Below are positions 22,565 through 23,627 of a stretch of DNA of 23,627 bases, piece by piece. The stretch covers positions 1 through 23,627 of the forward strand of contig JACOVP010000037.1 in assembly GCA_016177265.1 (NCBI GenBank), read 5' to 3'. This DNA is from Candidatus Woesearchaeota archaeon. Lineage in GTDB: Archaea; Nanobdellota; Nanobdellia; SCGC-AAA011-G17; UBA489. A program made the translations under genes and the position numbers. Under the pieces are notes generated by a model, which searched no databases, was not told the origin of the DNA, and saw only the letters and a program-made list of their open reading frames with translations. Each line of letters opens with the position of its first letter. Position 1 is the stretch's first letter.

Positions 22565-22909
22565 ATGTCCAGAAAGAAGGAAGAATTAGAACGGCAGCAG
22601 CAAATCGAAGAAGAAATTCGCAGAGTTCGCTTACCGCGGGGTAAAGAAACCTTAGGGATCCTTGATCAGCGTCTCGGTGCATCCCGCATGCGTGTTCGCT
22701 GCATGGATGGCAAAACAAGGATATGCAGGATTCCTGGTCGTTTGAAGAGGAGAATCTGGGTCCAGGAAGGCGATACGTTATTAGTAGAGCCATGGGAGCT
22801 CGGCGGTGATAACAAAGGTGATATTATCTTCAAATACAAGCAAACCCAAGTAGCTTGGTTGCAGAAGAAAGGCTACTTGAAGCAGCTGGAAGAGTTTAAA
22901 GAATTCTAA
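22565..22909 (+). CDS. eif1a: Translation initiation factor aIF1A
   Basis: A 114-residue homologue of eIF1A/IF1, which binds the A site of the small subunit during initiation. The S1-type OB fold shows LGASRMRVRCMDGKTRICRI, IPGRLKRRIWVQEGDTLLVE and a Gly-Asp-Ile-Ile-Phe-Lys-Tyr end, all typical of aIF1A. The N-terminal 25 residues are charged and helical, and the C-terminal extension is short. The KH-domain gene starts one base past the stop; in many archaea a Rio1 kinase gene lies between these two, and it is absent here. Confidence 0.95.
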   Translation: MSRKKEELERQQQIEEEIRRVRLPRGKETLGILDQRLGASRMRVRCMDGKTRICRIPGRLKRRIWVQEGDTLLVEPWELGGDNKGDIIFKYKQTQVAWLQKKGYLKQLEEFKEF

Positions 22910-22910
22910 G

Positions 22911-23429
22911 ATGTACCAGGAAGAACTCAAGATACCTAAGGAAAGGGTTGCAGTCCTCATCGGCAAAAAGGGTGAAACAAAGCGCACTATAGAAAAAAGA
23001 ACAAAAACAAAAATAAAGATATCTAGGGATGGAGATGTGAAGATAACAGCAGAAGAGAGCGTTAACACCTTTATAGCAGCACCAATAGTGAAAGCAATAG
23101 GTCGCGGTTTTAATCCTGAAATCGCAGCATTATTAACACGTGATAACTTTCATCTCGAACTGATTGACCTGCGCGACTTTGCCAAAGACTCTAAAGCAAA
23201 ATTACAACGTATTCGTTCACGTCTTATTGGCACAGGGGGAAAGGCACGGAAGATGCTTGAACAATTAACAAACACATATATTGTAGTACAGGGAAGAACT
23301 GCTGCTATTATTGGTGCAGTGGAAGAGGTGCATATTGCGCGACAAGCAATTGAAAAATTGTTGGGCGGTGCTCCGCATAGTAATGTCTACCAGTTTATTG
23401 AAGCACAAATGCGCACACTCCGAGAATAA
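22911..23429 (+). CDS. Two-KH-domain RNA-binding protein, Dim2/Pno1-like
   Basis: A 172-residue protein with two KH domains. The first (about residues 3-60) has the GxxG loop IGKKGE in RVAVLIGKKGETKRTIEKRT. The second (about 95-155) has IGTGGK in RLIGTGGKARKMLEQLT. It ends with SNVYQFIEAQ, as in archaeal Dim2/Pno1 homologues. The family binds the 3' end of small-subunit rRNA during ribosome maturation and has also been tied to initiation factor aIF2. Position between aIF1A and topoisomerase VI B matches archaeal gene order. There is no space for an SD after the aIF1A stop other than inside aIF1A, so coupled translation is likely. Confidence 0.92.
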   Translation: MYQEELKIPKERVAVLIGKKGETKRTIEKRTKTKIKISRDGDVKITAEESVNTFIAAPIVKAIGRGFNPEIAALLTRDNFHLELIDLRDFAKDSKAKLQRIRSRLIGTGGKARKMLEQLTNTYIVVQGRTAAIIGAVEEVHIARQAIEKLLGGAPHSNVYQFIEAQMRTLRE

Positions 23430-23440
23430 AGTATCAAGAA

Positions 23441-23452
23441 AAATTTATAAAG
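23441..23452 (+). promoter_or_regulatory. TATA box of the topoisomerase VI B gene
   Basis: AAATTTATAAAG lies about 62 bases before the ATG at 23509. AAAGGGG at 23493-23499, nine bases before the ATG, would be the ribosome binding site. Confidence 0.6.
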
Positions 23453-23508
23453 CCTTCCAAAGCATACTGTCCTCGTGGCGAAGACAAAAGGGAAAGGGGT
23501 TTGTTATA

Positions 23509-23627
23509 ATGATAAAAAAGAGTGATAAAAAAGAAGAAATTCTTGCAGAAGAGTTAGCAAAAAAACAAAGAGAAATATCTATTTCTGCATTCTTCGAAAA
23601 AAACAGACATTTATTGGGATTTGATAA
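23509..23627 (+). CDS. top6B: DNA topoisomerase VI subunit B, N-terminus (cut by window end)
   Basis: Only 39 codons are inside the window. After a charged start (MIKKSDKKEEILAEELAKKQ), the segment ISISAFFEKNRHLLGFD is characteristic of the N-terminal strap of archaeal Top6B, just before the GHKL ATPase domain. With Top6A the enzyme relaxes and decatenates DNA through ATP-gated strand passage. The call rests on that short signature plus the position after the aIF1A and KH genes, a neighbourhood seen in other archaea. The start ATG is the first in frame and has AAAGGGG upstream. Confidence 0.85.
   Translation, partial: MIKKSDKKEEILAEELAKKQREISISAFFEKNRHLLGFD

Noticed and set aside
23475..23525. 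GTG-initiated short frame before top6B
   Set aside because: It runs into a stop after about 16 codons and is out of frame with Top6B.
1..23627. tRNA, rRNA, CRISPR arrays, insertion sequences
   Set aside because: I saw no cloverleaf-like GGTTCRANTCC segments in a tRNA context, no rRNA signatures, no regularly spaced repeats and no transposase-like frame. A covariance-model search was not possible here.

Overview
The window comes from an archaeal chromosome. It encodes an archaeal/eukaryote-type information-processing set: both clamp-loader subunits, MCM helicase, TATA-binding protein, an RPA-like OB-fold protein, aIF2-beta, aIF1A, a Dim2/Pno1-type KH protein, an NMD3 C-terminal domain and the N-terminus of topoisomerase VI B. 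The promoters are archaeal: AT-rich TATA boxes lie about 25-30 bases upstream of ATGs that look leaderless or nearly so, while genes inside operons have Shine-Dalgarno (SD) motifs. Compact genes, a secreted parvulin and many Cys-rich or low-complexity secreted proteins of unknown function suggest a DPANN lineage, possibly near Woesearchaeota. That placement is inference; no rRNA is present.

Layout. 1-165: C-terminus of what looks like a reverse transcriptase, overlapping tail-to-tail with a HerA/FtsK-like ATPase (134-1450, minus). That ATPase shares a symmetric TATA region with a divergent membrane-anchored parvulin foldase (1495-2508). 2509-7306 (minus): a small ssDNA-binding OB protein and the operon RFC small subunit - RFC large subunit - GtrA-like membrane protein. 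The RFC small subunit gene is interrupted by a 629-residue LAGLIDADG intein at its sensor-1 motif. 7579-8781: secreted protein with two tandem helical repeats. 8855-9172 (minus): TRAM-domain protein. 9282-13218: isoleucyl-tRNA synthetase overlapping a gene for a membrane-spanning protein with a cytoplasmic winged helix. 13219-13442: non-coding, with a strong hairpin. 13443-15739: two secreted proteins. 15823-20157: TBP, MCM, RPA-like protein, aIF2-beta, DUF424, NMD3 C-domain. 20208-22523: large secreted Cys-rich protein with a C-terminal membrane anchor. 22565-23627: aIF1A, KH protein and the start of topoisomerase VI B.

Functionally the window interleaves two themes. One is replication and translation: clamp loader, MCM, RPA/SSB, topoisomerase VI, initiation factors and ribosome biogenesis. 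The other is the cell surface: a parvulin foldase, four exported proteins and a one-component membrane regulator. Three of the exported proteins end in a similar 15-16-residue amphipathic tail centred on Arg-Ile at the very C-terminus. Two share a Cys-rich module in which one copy has lost a matched pair of cysteines. The surface-protein features and the structured RNA candidate upstream of 13443 are the least explained parts. No tRNA, rRNA, CRISPR array or insertion sequence was seen. No gene-free stretch exceeds 300 bases.
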